Below are positions 1-8,115 of a DNA stretch of 64,000 bases, one piece after another. The stretch covers positions 186,001 to 250,000 of the forward strand of contig JADJPQ010000012.1 in the NCBI GenBank assembly GCA_016713175.1, given 5' to 3'. Made by a program: the position numbers and the translations under genes. Each line of letters begins with the position of its first letter. Positions within the stretch are counted from its first letter, which is position 1. The DNA comes from Planctomycetota bacterium. GTDB taxonomy: Bacteria > Planctomycetota > UBA1135 > UBA2386. The notes beneath the pieces are model-generated. The model saw only the letters and a list, made by a program, of their open reading frames with translations. It did not search any database and was not told where the DNA came from.

Positions 1-73
1 CGGCGCAACCCGTAGGCAGGCTCTCCAGGACTCCATGTCGCCAGGCACGTGCACTTTCTCCTATGGCGCGAGG

Positions 74-1027
74 TCACCCTATCACAGCAATTGGGAACAC
101 TTCTGCTGAGGTAATGGCCCTCCATGCAGAACCTATCATGCTCGCAAGATCGGCCATGAGCTTGGGCGTACGTGCCACTATAATGACTAACAATGCAAGC
201 ACGAGGAGCCATCCGAGTTCGCAGCAATACTTCTTGCCACACAAGCAGCCGACAGGAAGCTTGGCGAATCCCTTGAGGACCTCATAGCACTTGCCGGCGT
301 ACATGCGGCTGCCCTCGATGCTCAAGTGTTCCAGGAGACACAGGATCGTAACGCTACAGCCGCCCGTCATGACTCCCTTTTCGTCGACAGCGGCCCAAGG
401 CTCACCACACAGCTTGTCCGCCCTAGCGCTGAACGCTGGAAAGTCTCCCAGCGGCAATGCGTAAATCCCGCTCTCAACATCGCCGACGATGGGTTCAATG
501 TGAGTCCAGTCGGCCCTGCTCACGTAGCCTATCAGCTCCGGCCACACATGTCTAACAGCACTTGCGAACGTCGCCATGAATCGGGTGGCCATGAGGCGCG
601 TGTTGGTGAGGGCGGGCGCCACGACCGTGAGGATCCACCCGTAGCGTTTCCACATTTCCTCTACGCGAGCAACTACGTCAGGTCTAGGCTCCCGGTCGCC
701 TCGGTCAAAACTATCTGTCACTCTGCGCACTAACAGATCCCACTGGGTAGCTCCTGCATGTATCGCCGTGCCTACTGGTGGAGGAGAGTAAGCCGTTCGG
801 CGATGCCGCGCCGAGTCAGCGCTGGCATTCGCAGCCGCGCTCGAAGATGGATTGATCAGGTTCGTATGGGTAGGATCGGAAGCCGAGCGCGCACGAAGAA
901 CGCCACCAGCTGAAGCTAGCAACGGTCGGTAGATCGGCAACGCGACCGGTGACCCAATTGGTCTCGGCGCGAGCACTGCCAACATCGTCCCGCAAGAAGT
1001 AGCGCTGTTGTTGCATCTGCAAGTCAT
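74..1027 (-). CDS. Hypothetical protein, Cys-rich ends, C-terminal membrane segment
   Basis: I do not recognise this 317-residue protein. It begins with a Cys-rich stretch (MTCRCNNSATSC). A low-complexity Ser/Ala region follows (about 50-85), then a mostly alpha-helical middle. Near the C terminus come a Cys cluster (VGCLCGKKYCC) and one clear hydrophobic segment (LGWLLVLALLVIIVA, about 270-285). The ATG at 1027 has a good ribosome site (GGAG/GAGGT just upstream), which supports this start. GC is visibly lower than in the rest of the window, suggesting recent acquisition. It is the last gene in the minus-strand direction of the 1-3.2 kb island, behind the IS630 remnant. Coding is likely but function is unknown. 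Confidence 0.55.
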   Translation of the reverse strand: MTCRCNNSATSCGTMLAVLAPRPIGSPVALPIYRPLLASAGGVLRARSASDPTHTNLINPSSSAAANASADSARHRRTAYSPPPVGTAIHAGATQWDLLVRRVTDSFDRGDREPRPDVVARVEEMWKRYGWILTVVAPALTNTRLMATRFMATFASAVRHVWPELIGYVSRADWTHIEPIVGDVESGIYALPLGDFPAFSARADKLCGEPWAAVDEKGVMTGGCSVTILCLLEHLSIEGSRMYAGKCYEVLKGFAKLPVGCLCGKKYCCELGWLLVLALLVIIVARTPKLMADLASMIGSAWRAITSAEVFPIAVIG

Positions 1028-1089
1028 GATTACCTCACTCCCTGTTGCTTGGCTGAAGTCGGGATAATACCATGGTTCGAAAGTTCGTG

Positions 1090-1140
1090 TCAGTCTGCGT
1101 CGCTCACGACCAGAGAGTCTGCAACCATCGTGTCGGCCAT
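1090..1140 (-). pseudogene. 16-codon fragment paralogous to the start of the 2218-2553 gene
   Basis: Reads MADTMVADSLVVSDAD and stop. The first eleven residues nearly match the N terminus of the protein at 2218-2553 (MAVTMVADSLV). The DNA is near-identical for about 38 bases and then diverges. It sits between the IS630-type element and the 317-residue gene. It is either the truncated 5' end of a duplicated gene whose body is lost, or a real short peptide. No good ribosome site is visible before it. Calling it a broken paralogue is inference. Confidence 0.5.
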
Positions 1141-1151
1141 TGCACTACCTA

Positions 1152-2155
1152 ATGATGTGATTCACACTGATCCAAGCTTATCGAGTTTGGCACGGGCGCG
1201 GCCGACCTTCTCGAGGATCTCGTCGGCAGCCTTCGTCCAGACGATCGGATTGGGGTTGGCGTTGTGGCCGTCGGCGTAGGCCATGATCGCGTCGATGAGC
1301 TGTGGGACGCTTCGGAAGGTCGCTCGCTGCAGCCGCCTGGAATCGAGGGTGCGGAACCAGCCCTCCACGATGTTGAGCCAGGATCTGCCGGTCGGGATGT
1401 AGTGCATGTGGAATCGAGGATGGTTCTTGAGCCAGCGCTGCACCTTCTCGTGCTTGTGTGTGGCGTCGTCGTCCCATTCCGCTTGTAGTCGTGCGTCATG
1501 GTTCCGCAGCGACCCTTCACCAGCGGGAGACTGGGCTGGGTGCGGTCGAGAGCTTGGATCGAGGTCTTCTCGTCCACGCTGAGGACCAGCGCGTTCTCGG
1601 GCGGGTTCATGTAGAGCCCGACGCCGTCGCGGAGCTTCTCTTCGAAGTGGGTGTCGGTGCTCACCTTGAACGTCTTCACCAGGTGCGGCTTCAGTCCGTT
1701 GGCCTTCCACACTCGATGCACCATCGACTGGGTGACACCAATTCTTCCGCCAGGGTTCTGGTGCTCCAGTGCGTGGCATTGTCCGGCCGTCGCCTCGATG
1801 ATACGGCTCTCCGCTTTCGAACGAGCGGTGACTTTGCGACCACGCCGTGGCAGTTCTTTCGTGATGCCGGCGATACCAGCTTCGATGAACCGACTCCGCC
1901 ACCGCCCAACGGTCTCGCGGGCGACGCCAAACTCGCTGGCGATCTCGGTGTTTTCCAGCCCGGTTGCCGCGGCAAGAACGATCTCTGCGCGCAACGCAAC
2001 GCGCACTTCCGTCCGGCGACCGTTCGCCAGCGCACGAAGCGCCTCTCGCTGCTCATCGGACACGTCGACTTTCGGGGCACCTCGCATGCACACCAAATAC
2101 GTTCGCGAGCCAAGAATCGGCTCCTATTTGCATGGCTATTTCTGCATCACACCAC
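1152..2155. mobile_element. IS630-family insertion sequence, decayed
   Basis: A roughly 1.0-kb element carrying an IS630-type transposase remnant. The ends form an imperfect inverted repeat: TGTGATTCA at 1156-1164, and TGTGATGCA on the other strand at 2143-2151. Extending the comparison outward gives 13 of 16 matching bases. Both ends abut a TA dinucleotide (1150-1151 and 2156-2157), as expected for IS630/Tc1 elements, which duplicate a TA target. The element lies between the 2218-2553 gene and its short paralogue fragment. The internal deletion in the transposase makes it shorter than an intact element. Confidence 0.7.
1162..2096 (-). pseudogene. IS630 transposase remnant with frameshifts and an internal deletion
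   Basis: The N terminus is a helix-turn-helix typical of IS630 (EIASEFGVARETVGRWRSRF). The DDE nuclease core follows. The first catalytic Asp is kept (VLSVDEKTS) and so is the final Glu (WLNIVEGWF). Two compensating frameshifts occur at about 1740-1805, where ATHWSTRTLAEEL is in another frame. Near 1470-1480 the reading jumps from THDYKRNGTTT straight to ATHKHEKVQRWL in another frame. That removes roughly 50 residues of the family, including the second catalytic Asp (the VDNYATHK region). The protein cannot be active as encoded. Confidence 0.85.
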
Positions 2156-2217
2156 TAGCCCGCCCATCTCGCGAGTTCGGGCTCAAGAGATCGAGAACGG
2201 GCAACATCATACCAGAA

Positions 2218-2553
2218 TCACAGGTGGGCCGTCGCCACGTTGGCGTTCAGGATGATGACTCCCGAACCCACCAACGTGAACTTGAGACGGACGTACTGCC
2301 ACGCGATGTTGCCCTGGTGGGCCGGCTGCGGGTTTGGAACACCGAGCGTGTATCCGGTCCACGATGTGGAGATCGTGCTCCAGTTCGCCAAGTCGTTGCT
2401 GCCCTCGAGCCCCAGGGTCAGCGATGTCGCCGTGCAAACCGTGAGCACGATCTGTGGCTGCACGGTGTTGGCACCGTCCATGCTGACTGCCTGCGAGAAC
2501 GAGGGATTCGTGTCCTTCAACACCAGTGAGTCGGCAACCATCGTAACGGCCAT
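2218..2553 (-). CDS. Small hypothetical protein, probable beta-sandwich
   Basis: A 111-residue protein I do not recognise. The start ATG at 2553 has AGAGGA 7-12 bases upstream. After a short N-terminal stretch (MAVTMVADSLVLKD), the rest alternates hydrophobic and polar residues rich in Thr, Ser, Val and Asn, with LEGSNDLANWS and WQYVRLKFTLVGSGVIILNANV. This is the pattern of a small beta-sandwich, as seen in secreted or phage-tail-like structural proteins. No signal peptide is visible. It lies downstream of the ECF sigma factor on the same strand and could be its target. The N-terminal stretch recurs in the fragment at 1090-1140. Confidence 0.6.
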   Translation of the reverse strand: MAVTMVADSLVLKDTNPSFSQAVSMDGANTVQPQIVLTVCTATSLTLGLEGSNDLANWSTISTSWTGYTLGVPNPQPAHQGNIAWQYVRLKFTLVGSGVIILNANVATAHL

Positions 2554-2686
2554 CGGATGTTCCTCTGAAGCTTGAAGATCAAGTGCTTGCGGACATGCCC
2601 GAGGAGCACGCGGCCTCGGTGATTTCGCAGATCTATGGTGACAGCGTCGTCGACGGGTCCTCAAGTTTCTTGGATTTCTTGACTCT

Positions 2687-3211
2687 TTATTCAAGAAAGG
2701 GATCGCTGCGCCAGTCAGTTCTTTTCTTGCGCAGCTCACGAAAGACGCGCTGCCGGGTAGACCACGCGGCCGGCGCCGACAAGTCGCACCGACGGCCAGC
2801 CTCCTCGGTATGCAGGTCATCGGCGAAGATCAGGACAAAGAACTCGATGTCCTTCGGCTGCAGTCGCTCGAACCGAAGGAGCCAACGACGCAACACCTCC
2901 CTTCGCGCCAACGAGTCCTCTGGCAGCAGCGCCGCGTCCCCAGCCATCAGATCCTCCAACACGACGTCCTTGTCGCGCCTCGCATCCGACCTGTCGCGTC
3001 TGCGAAGCGTCTCGAGCCACACGGTCTGGGCGAACTTCCGGATCATTGGACGTCCGGGCATCTCTCCGGTCTGACGGTGCCACTCGAGCAGTCTGGTTGA
3101 CGTCTCTTGAACCATGTCTTCGGAGTCCACGCCGTGAATCGGGCGGGGCCCGAAGTACTGCTGCAGCAGGTCGGTGACCTCCTGCCATCTGGCATTCTCC
3201 GAGTCGGTCAT
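2687..3211 (-). CDS. ECF-type RNA polymerase sigma factor
   Basis: A 174-residue protein with sigma-70 region 2 in the N-terminal half (VDSEDMVQETSTRLLEWH, then FAQTVWLETLRRRDRSDARR) and a region 4 helix-turn-helix at the C terminus (LQPKDIEFFVLIFADDLHTEEAGRRC). It would direct RNA polymerase to a small set of promoters. ATG at 3211 is preferred. A TTG eight codons upstream is possible, and neither has a clear ribosome site. A 7-bp tandem repeat lies about 40-50 bases upstream and may sit in its promoter or leader. The 111-residue gene lies downstream on the same strand. No anti-sigma gene is adjacent. Confidence 0.8.
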   Translation of the reverse strand: MTDSENARWQEVTDLLQQYFGPRPIHGVDSEDMVQETSTRLLEWHRQTGEMPGRPMIRKFAQTVWLETLRRRDRSDARRDKDVVLEDLMAGDAALLPEDSLARREVLRRWLLRFERLQPKDIEFFVLIFADDLHTEEAGRRCDLSAPAAWSTRQRVFRELRKKRTDWRSDPFLE

Positions 3212-3252
3212 CGGAGGCGTGCAGGGCCAGGGCAAGACAACGAGGCACCGCG

Positions 3253-3357
3253 GACAGCTGACAGCGGACAGCGGACAGCGGACAGCGGACAGCGGACAGC
3301 GGACAGCGGACAGCGGACAGCGGACAGCGGACAGCGGACAGCGGACAGCGGACAGCG
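3253..3357. repeat. Heptanucleotide tandem repeat, about 15 copies
   Basis: The 7-base unit GACAGCG is repeated fourteen times perfectly from 3260 to 3357, preceded by one degenerate copy (GACAGCT, 3253-3259). It lies in the 314-base gap between the divergent ECF sigma gene and metG, close to the sigma start. Because the unit length is not a multiple of three, copy-number changes would alter spacing and would frameshift any reading frame through it. Short heptamer repeats of this sort are known from cyanobacteria and other groups. No other feature is visible in the gap. Confidence 0.95.
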
Positions 3358-3525
3358 GAATTCACCTTCGACACCTCCTTGCGCTCCACCTCGCGCAAGC
3401 TGTTCAGGAACAATAGTCGCCTCCGCCAAACACGCAACCACCCCCGCGCCCGAAACCTGCCCACCCCGGGCCCCACCCGACTTCCACTTCGACACCACCC
3501 CACCACCCGCTAGCGTCGCCCGCCC

Positions 3526-5573
3526 ATGACCCGCCAGCTCCTGGTCACCAGCGCGCTCCCTACGCCAACGGCCCGATCCACCTCGGCCACCTCGTCGATG
3601 CATCAAACCGACATCTGGGTCCGCTTCCAGCGCCTGCGCGGCCACCGCTGCATCTACATGTGCGCCGACGACACCCACGGCACCGCGATCATGATCCGCG
3701 CGCGCCAGGAGAACCGCACACCCGAACAGGTCATCGCCGACATGAGCGTCGCCCACCAGCGCGACTTCGCCGCGTTCGGCATCTCGTTCGACCACTACGG
3801 CTCCACCAACAGCCAGGCCAACCTCGCCACCTGCACCGCCATCTGGCAGCGGCTGCGCGAACGCAACCTGATCGAGACCCGCCAGGTCGAACGCCTCTAC
3901 GACCCGTCCAGCAGACCTTCCTCGCCGACCGCTTCGTCAAAGGCGACTGCCCCAAGTGCAACGCCAAGGACCAATACGGCGACAACTGCGAAGTCTGCGG
4001 CAGCACCTACCCGGCCACCGAACTGAAGAACCCGCGCAGCGTCTACTCCGGCGCCACCCCGGAGATGAAGCCGAGCGCGCAGCTGTTCGTGCGCCTGCAG
4101 CCGCTGCAGCAGTTCCTGACCGACTGGACCCAGAAGAGCGGCGCCCTGCAGCCCGAGGTCAGCAACTACCTCGCCGGCCACTTCCTCGACAAGCCGCTGC
4201 AGGACTGGGACGTCTCGCGCCCGACGCCGTACTTCGGCTTCGAGATCCCGGACGCCAAGGGCCAGTACTGGTACGTGTGGTTCGACGCCCCCGTCGGCTA
4301 CATCGCCGCGACCGTCGAGTGGTGCCAGAAGCACGGCGAACGGCTGGACGACTGGTGGCGCAATCCGGACTGCGAAGTCGTGCACTTCCTCGGCAAGGAC
4401 ATCACCTACTTCCACACGCTGTTCTGGCCGGCGATGCTGCACGTCGGCGGGTTCCAGTTGCCCAGGCGCGTGCAGATCCACGGCTTCCTGCGCGTCGATG
4501 GCGCCAAGATGTCGAAGTCGCGCGGCACGTTCGTGACGGCGGAGACCTGCCTGCAGCACCTCGATCCGAGCCACGTCCGCTACTACTACGCCAGCAAGCT
4601 CGGCAACAAGATCGACGACGTCGACCTCATCGCCGACGAGTTCGTCGGCAAGGTCAACAGCGATCTGGTCGGCAGGGTCGTCAACCTGGCGTCCCGCTCG
4701 GCGCGCTTCGTCGAGACGACGGGCCTGAGCGCCCGCTATCCGGACGACGGCGGACTGTTCGCGCGCGCGGCGGCGGCGGGCGAGGCGATCGCGGCCGCGT
4801 ACGAGGCGTGCGACTACCGCGAAGCCACGCGCCTGGTGATGACGCTGGCCGATGCCGCCAACGAGTACGTCGAACAGCAGGCGCCGTGGACGATCAAGAA
4901 GGACGCGGCGCGGGCAGCGGAACTGCAGGACGTCTGCACCGTCACGCTGAACCTGTTCCGCCAGTTGGTCGTCTACCTGACGCCCGTGCTGCCCGAACTG
5001 ACCAGCAGGACCGAGGCCCTGCTCGGACCGATCCGCCACTGGGACGACGCGCAGAAGCCGCTGGCCGGCAGCGCGGTCGCCCCGTTCACCCACATGATGG
5101 GCCGCGTCGAGGCCAAACAGATCGCCGCGATGTTCGCGGCTTCGATGCCGGCACCGACGACCGCACCGACCACGACCATGACCGCCGAACCGCCGCCACC
5201 CGTTCCTGCCGCCGCCGCCACCACCCTCGACAAGGAGCCGCTGGCGGCGGAGATCACCATCGACGACTTCCAGAAGGTCGACCTGCGGATCGCCCGCATC
5301 GTCGCCGCCGAGGAGGTGCCCGAAGCCAAGAAGCTGTTGCGGCTGACGCTGTCGCTGGGCTCAGGACCGACCCGCAACGTGTTCGCCGGCATCAAAGGCG
5401 CCTATGAACCGGCACAGCTGGTTGGCAGGCTGGTCGTGATGGCAGCCAATCTGGCGCCGCGGAAGATGAAGTTCGGCGTCAGTGAGGGGATGGTCGTCGC
5501 GGCCGGAACCGATGGCGAAGTGTTCTTGCTGTCACCGGACGCCGGGGCGCGCGAAGGGCAGCGACTGCACTAG
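3526..5573 (+). CDS. metG: Methionine-tRNA ligase (MetG), with three apparent frameshifts
   Basis: Charges tRNA-Met with methionine in the cytosol. The class I core is present: a zinc knuckle (CPKCNAKDQYGDNCEVCG), the KMSKS loop (DGAKMSKSRGTF), an anticodon-binding region, and a C-terminal EMAP/tRNA-binding domain (from about IDDFQKVDLRIARIV). The reading frame is broken near the 5' end. One base is missing at about 3560 (CTCCCTAC), two at about 3595-3607, and one at about 3904 (GACCCGTCC). The first two compensate, so the HIGH motif (HLGH) is encoded out of frame between them. From 3905 on, the frame is open for 1.67 kb. All lesions are small deletions, at or next to short homopolymers in at least two of the three cases, so sequencing or assembly error is as likely as true decay. 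The start ATG at 3526 gives the expected MTRQLLVTSALP. Confidence 0.85.
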
Positions 5574-5651
5574 ATACGCTGCCAAGGATTTTGATACGGC
5601 GATGACGGATTTCGCGCGGGGCGCGGGCTCCGGATACGGGCCGTACAAGGA

Positions 5652-5679
5652 ACGAGGCCCGGCATGAGCCGAGCCTCGT
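5652..5679. terminator. Hairpin between convergent metG and the Lys-rich micro-gene
   Basis: ACGAGGC (5652-5658) pairs with GCCTCGT (5673-5679). An inner CGGC/GCCG extends the stem, with loop ATGA. It sits between the metG stop and the stop of the converging small gene, so it could terminate both. No long U tract follows on either strand, so the call rests on the hairpin and its position. Confidence 0.45.
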
Positions 5680-5721
5680 CGGAAAGCGTTTCGATGGGCC
5701 AAGATGGGCCCACGAGGCGAA

Positions 5722-5772
5722 TCACTTCGCCTTCTTCTTGCCTTTCTTCTTGGCCTTCTTCTTGGCAGCCAT
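5722..5772 (-). CDS. Lys-rich microprotein (16 aa)
   Basis: Encodes MAAKKKAKKKGKKKAK, ten of sixteen residues being Lys. A plausible ribosome site (AAGGA) lies about 10 bases before the ATG. It resembles the Lys/Ala repeats of histone-H1-like or nucleic-acid-binding tails, so nucleic-acid binding is possible. Upstream in-frame codons extend to about 5928 but look non-coding. Its position between a strong hairpin downstream and an AT-richer upstream region (5880-6040) that could hold a promoter supports a real short gene. It is too small for firm assignment. Confidence 0.45.
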   Translation of the reverse strand: MAAKKKAKKKGKKKAK

Positions 5773-6101
5773 GGCTCTCTGTGTCCTTGTTGAGGGTTGG
5801 GGTGGAATCCGGAGCGCAACACGGCTGACCATGCCTGGCTCCGGTCTTCTCAGAGATCGGCACAACTGCGATCGGAATTCACCCGAAACCGCGGCGGCAC
5901 CGTGAGATACCGCATTTCCTGACCGCAAGGATTGTTTGCGAATTGGTAGTTATTGCTGATTTTTCGGGCTGTTCATCGCGTGTTTGTGGTCGCGACACGG
6001 AAGCGGCGGCCGGCGCACTTTTTTCTGACTTTTTCTTGCCTCCATCGCGGACGGAGGCTGGCGGGGACGCGACTCGCGCGTGCAAACCCGCCCGACGCGA
6101 C
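5773..6101. other. Intergenic region, AT-richer, no gene seen
   Basis: The stretch from about 5890 to 6045 is clearly lower in GC than the surroundings and holds T-rich runs at about 6019-6036. GCCTCC (6038-6043) and GGAGGC (6053-6058) form a hairpin downstream of the Roadblock gene. On that gene's transcript the hairpin is followed by an A-rich, not U-rich, run. The region probably carries the promoter of the Lys-rich microprotein and the end of the GTPase operon. Confidence 0.4.
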
Positions 6102-6620
6102 TCAGTCGAACAGCTTGTCGAGCGTCTTCTTCGCGTCGCTGCCGTAGGCCGCGCCGAGCCCCGGATCGTCACCCTTGCGGTTGATGACATCCTTGTAGAT
6201 CTCGGCCAGCTTCTTCGCCGTCTCGCTGGCGTAGAGCCGGACCATGCCGACGGTCGTGCGTTCGTCGAACAGGATCGTCAGCAGCGTGCGGTCACCGACC
6301 AGGGACAACTGGATGTTGTCGCGTTCGCCCTGGTGGAACATCGCGGTGAACTCCTCTTCACCGAGCAACCGCGCCATCTCCTTGGTGGCCGCGAACGAAC
6401 CGGCAACCAGGGCCGAGATCGTGTCGATGTCGATCGTCCGGACCTCGCCGCGTTTGGTGACGAGGTGACCTTCCTTGTCGATCAGCAGCGCACACTTGGC
6501 GCCGGACAGACGCAGGAACTCGGACAGCAGCTTGTCGATCCGATCGACGTCGTCCTTGTAGAACGTCAGCCGGTCGTGACGCAGCCGCTCGTTCGCGGAC
6601 ATCTTCTTCGGTTCGCCCAT
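6102..6620 (-). CDS. Roadblock/LC7-like protein, last gene of the GTPase operon
   Basis: A 172-residue cytosolic protein. After a charged N-terminal helix (MGEPKKMSANERLRHDRLTF) it has the alpha/beta pattern of Roadblock/LC7 (MglB-like) domains: AKCALLIDKEGHLVTKRGE, DIDTISALVAGSFAATKEMARLLGE, then DNIQLSLVGDRTLLTILFDERTTVGMVRLY. Family members bind small Ras-like GTPases and can act as their activating proteins. Its start lies 20 bases after the stop of the MglA-like GTPase gene on the same strand, so a direct partnership is likely. The ATG at 6620 is chosen because an AAGGAGG-type ribosome site lies just before it (ggatcctcctttcc on the plus strand). Confidence 0.8.
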   Translation of the reverse strand: MGEPKKMSANERLRHDRLTFYKDDVDRIDKLLSEFLRLSGAKCALLIDKEGHLVTKRGEVRTIDIDTISALVAGSFAATKEMARLLGEEEFTAMFHQGERDNIQLSLVGDRTLLTILFDERTTVGMVRLYASETAKKLAEIYKDVINRKGDDPGLGAAYGSDAKKTLDKLFD

Positions 6621-6640
6621 GGCCGATCCTCCTTTCCGGA

Positions 6641-7591
6641 TCACTCCGGCATGCCACCCAGGAACAGCCAGACCGCGCCGCCGACAGCGAGCGCGACGAT
6701 GACCGACAATGCGACGACCAGGCCGATGCCAGTCCGTTTGCCCGAAGCTCGGGGCGCCGCCGCAACCTGGGGCGCCGCCGCAGCTGCGGTCGGACGGCCA
6801 CCGCGTCGCCCCGGTGCCGCCGCAAGTGCCGTCGCCGGCGCCGTCGTCGCGGGCCGCGTCGCCTTGGCGGGCGCCTGCGGCCGGGCGGCTGGACGCGCCG
6901 GTGCAGCCTTGGCGGCCGGCGCGGCAGTCGGGGCCGGCGCGGCAACCGGGGCCGGCGCGGGCGCCGGAGCCGGCTTGGCTGCGGCCGGCTTGCGGGCACC
7001 GCCCTTGTCCATCTTGTCGATGCTCTCGAGCACCATGCCGGCCAGCGTCTTCAACGTCGGGAACACGCCTTCGCCGGTGTAGGCGACCGCCTCGAACGTC
7101 GGCACGCCGAACTTGTTCATCTTGCGGTCGAGGTCCTCGACCGACATCGCGTTCGGCAGGTCGCGCTTGTTGTACTGGATGACGTGCGGCAGCTCGCGGA
7201 TGTCCTTGCCGTACTCGGCCAGATTCTCGATCAGGTTCTGGTACGACTCGATGTTCTCGGCGATCTTCTCCGGATCGGAGTCGGCGACGAAGATGACGCC
7301 GTCGACGCCCTGCAGCACCAGCTTGCGCGTCGAGTTGTAGTAGACCTGCCCCGGCACCGTGTAGAGCTGGAACTTGGTCCGCATGCCGGCGACGTTGCCG
7401 AGGTCGAGCGGCATGAAGTCGAAGAACAGCGTGCGATCACCGTCGGTCGAGATCGACGTCAGTTCGCCCTTGTTCTCCTCGGGTGCCTTCTGATGCACGA
7501 TCTCCAGGTTGGTGGTCTTGCCACTCATGCCCGGGCCGTAGAACACGACCTTGCAGTTGACTTCCTTCAGCGCGAAGTTGATCTGAACCAT
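6641..7591 (-). CDS. MglA-like small GTPase with C-terminal membrane anchor
   Basis: A 316-residue protein. Residues 1 to about 195 are a Ras-like GTPase of the MglA type: P-loop GPGMSGKTT (19-27), the MglA-specific TVPGQ (78-82) and NKRD (141-144). An Ala/Pro-rich linker of about 90 residues follows, then a single transmembrane segment (about 293-312, IGLVVALSVIVALAVGGAVW) and a short tail (LFLGGMPE). MglA sets polarity and motility in Myxococcus with its Roadblock partner MglB. The classic protein is about 195 residues and soluble, so the tail anchor is unusual. It sits among three Roadblock-type genes. Coding upstream of 7591 in this frame is not supported; the ATG starts MVQINFALKEVNCKVV, the family N terminus. 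Confidence 0.88.
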   Translation of the reverse strand: MVQINFALKEVNCKVVFYGPGMSGKTTNLEIVHQKAPEENKGELTSISTDGDRTLFFDFMPLDLGNVAGMRTKFQLYTVPGQVYYNSTRKLVLQGVDGVIFVADSDPEKIAENIESYQNLIENLAEYGKDIRELPHVIQYNKRDLPNAMSVEDLDRKMNKFGVPTFEAVAYTGEGVFPTLKTLAGMVLESIDKMDKGGARKPAAAKPAPAPAPAPVAAPAPTAAPAAKAAPARPAARPQAPAKATRPATTAPATALAAAPGRRGGRPTAAAAAPQVAAAPRASGKRTGIGLVVALSVIVALAVGGAVWLFLGGMPE

Positions 7592-7755
7592 GGAACCTGC
7601 CCCTGTCGGCTGCTGCGTCGGCGCCGCGATGCGGGTGGAAGCCCCGCCCCGGTCCGTCCTGGCCTCTTTCGGCCCGCGCGCCGTCGGCGCTTGAGTCGCG
7701 CGGGTTCGTTTTCGGGAATCCCGGGCGGCGGCCGGGGTCCCGGCCAGGCCTGCCA

Positions 7756-8115
7756 TCACTGCAGGCGGGACGAACGCCGCAACTGCTGCACCGCGACGTC
7801 GATCTCGGCCTTGCAGCCGTCGAAGTCGGCGAATTGGTCGAGCAGCACGACCAGGAACGACTCTTCGACGGCAGCGAACACGGCACGGCCGTGGGTCGCA
7901 TGCAGCACGAACCGTTCGCAGGTCCCCATCCCACCGTCGGCCAGGCTCTTGCACGTGGTGCTGAGCAGGAACGACGTCAGTCCGGCCACCGCCTCGTCGT
8001 GGAACCGCGGGTCCAGCGACTGCGCGACCATCAGGCCATCGGCCGTGACCAGCGCGCCACCCTTGACGCCCGGCGCCCGCCGCAGCTCGGTCAGTGCTTC
8101 CTGGATCTTGCTCAC
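7756..8115 (-). CDS. Roadblock/LC7 domain protein
   Basis: A 119-residue single-domain protein: VSKIQEALTELRRAPGVKGG, ALVTADGLMVAQSL, HDEAVAGLTSFLLSTTCKSL, then FVLHATHGRAVFAAVEESFLVVLLD. This is the MglB/Roadblock pattern (helix, two strands, long helix, three strands). Such proteins dimerise and act on MglA-type GTPases. Translation starts at GTG 8113-8115, overlapping the TGA of the upstream gene (8112-8114), so it is translationally coupled. The MglA gene begins 164 bases downstream on the same strand. Confidence 0.82.
   Translation of the reverse strand: MSKIQEALTELRRAPGVKGGALVTADGLMVAQSLDPRFHDEAVAGLTSFLLSTTCKSLADGGMGTCERFVLHATHGRAVFAAVEESFLVVLLDQFADFDGCKAEIDVAVQQLRRSSRLQ

Noticed and set aside
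816..1022. A 68-codon frame inside the 317-residue gene
   Set aside because: It is an overlapping frame without its own ribosome site. The longer gene has a good one.
2170..2200. A possible terminator hairpin after the 111-residue gene
   Set aside because: The stem is short (AGCCCG/CGGGCT) with a long loop and no U tract.
3253..3357. The tandem heptamers as a CRISPR array
   Set aside because: There are no spacers; the 7-base unit is directly tandem.
3560..3910. metG breaks as programmed frameshifting
   Set aside because: Three separate losses, including one across the catalytic motif, with no slippery site or downstream structure, fit decay or sequencing error better.
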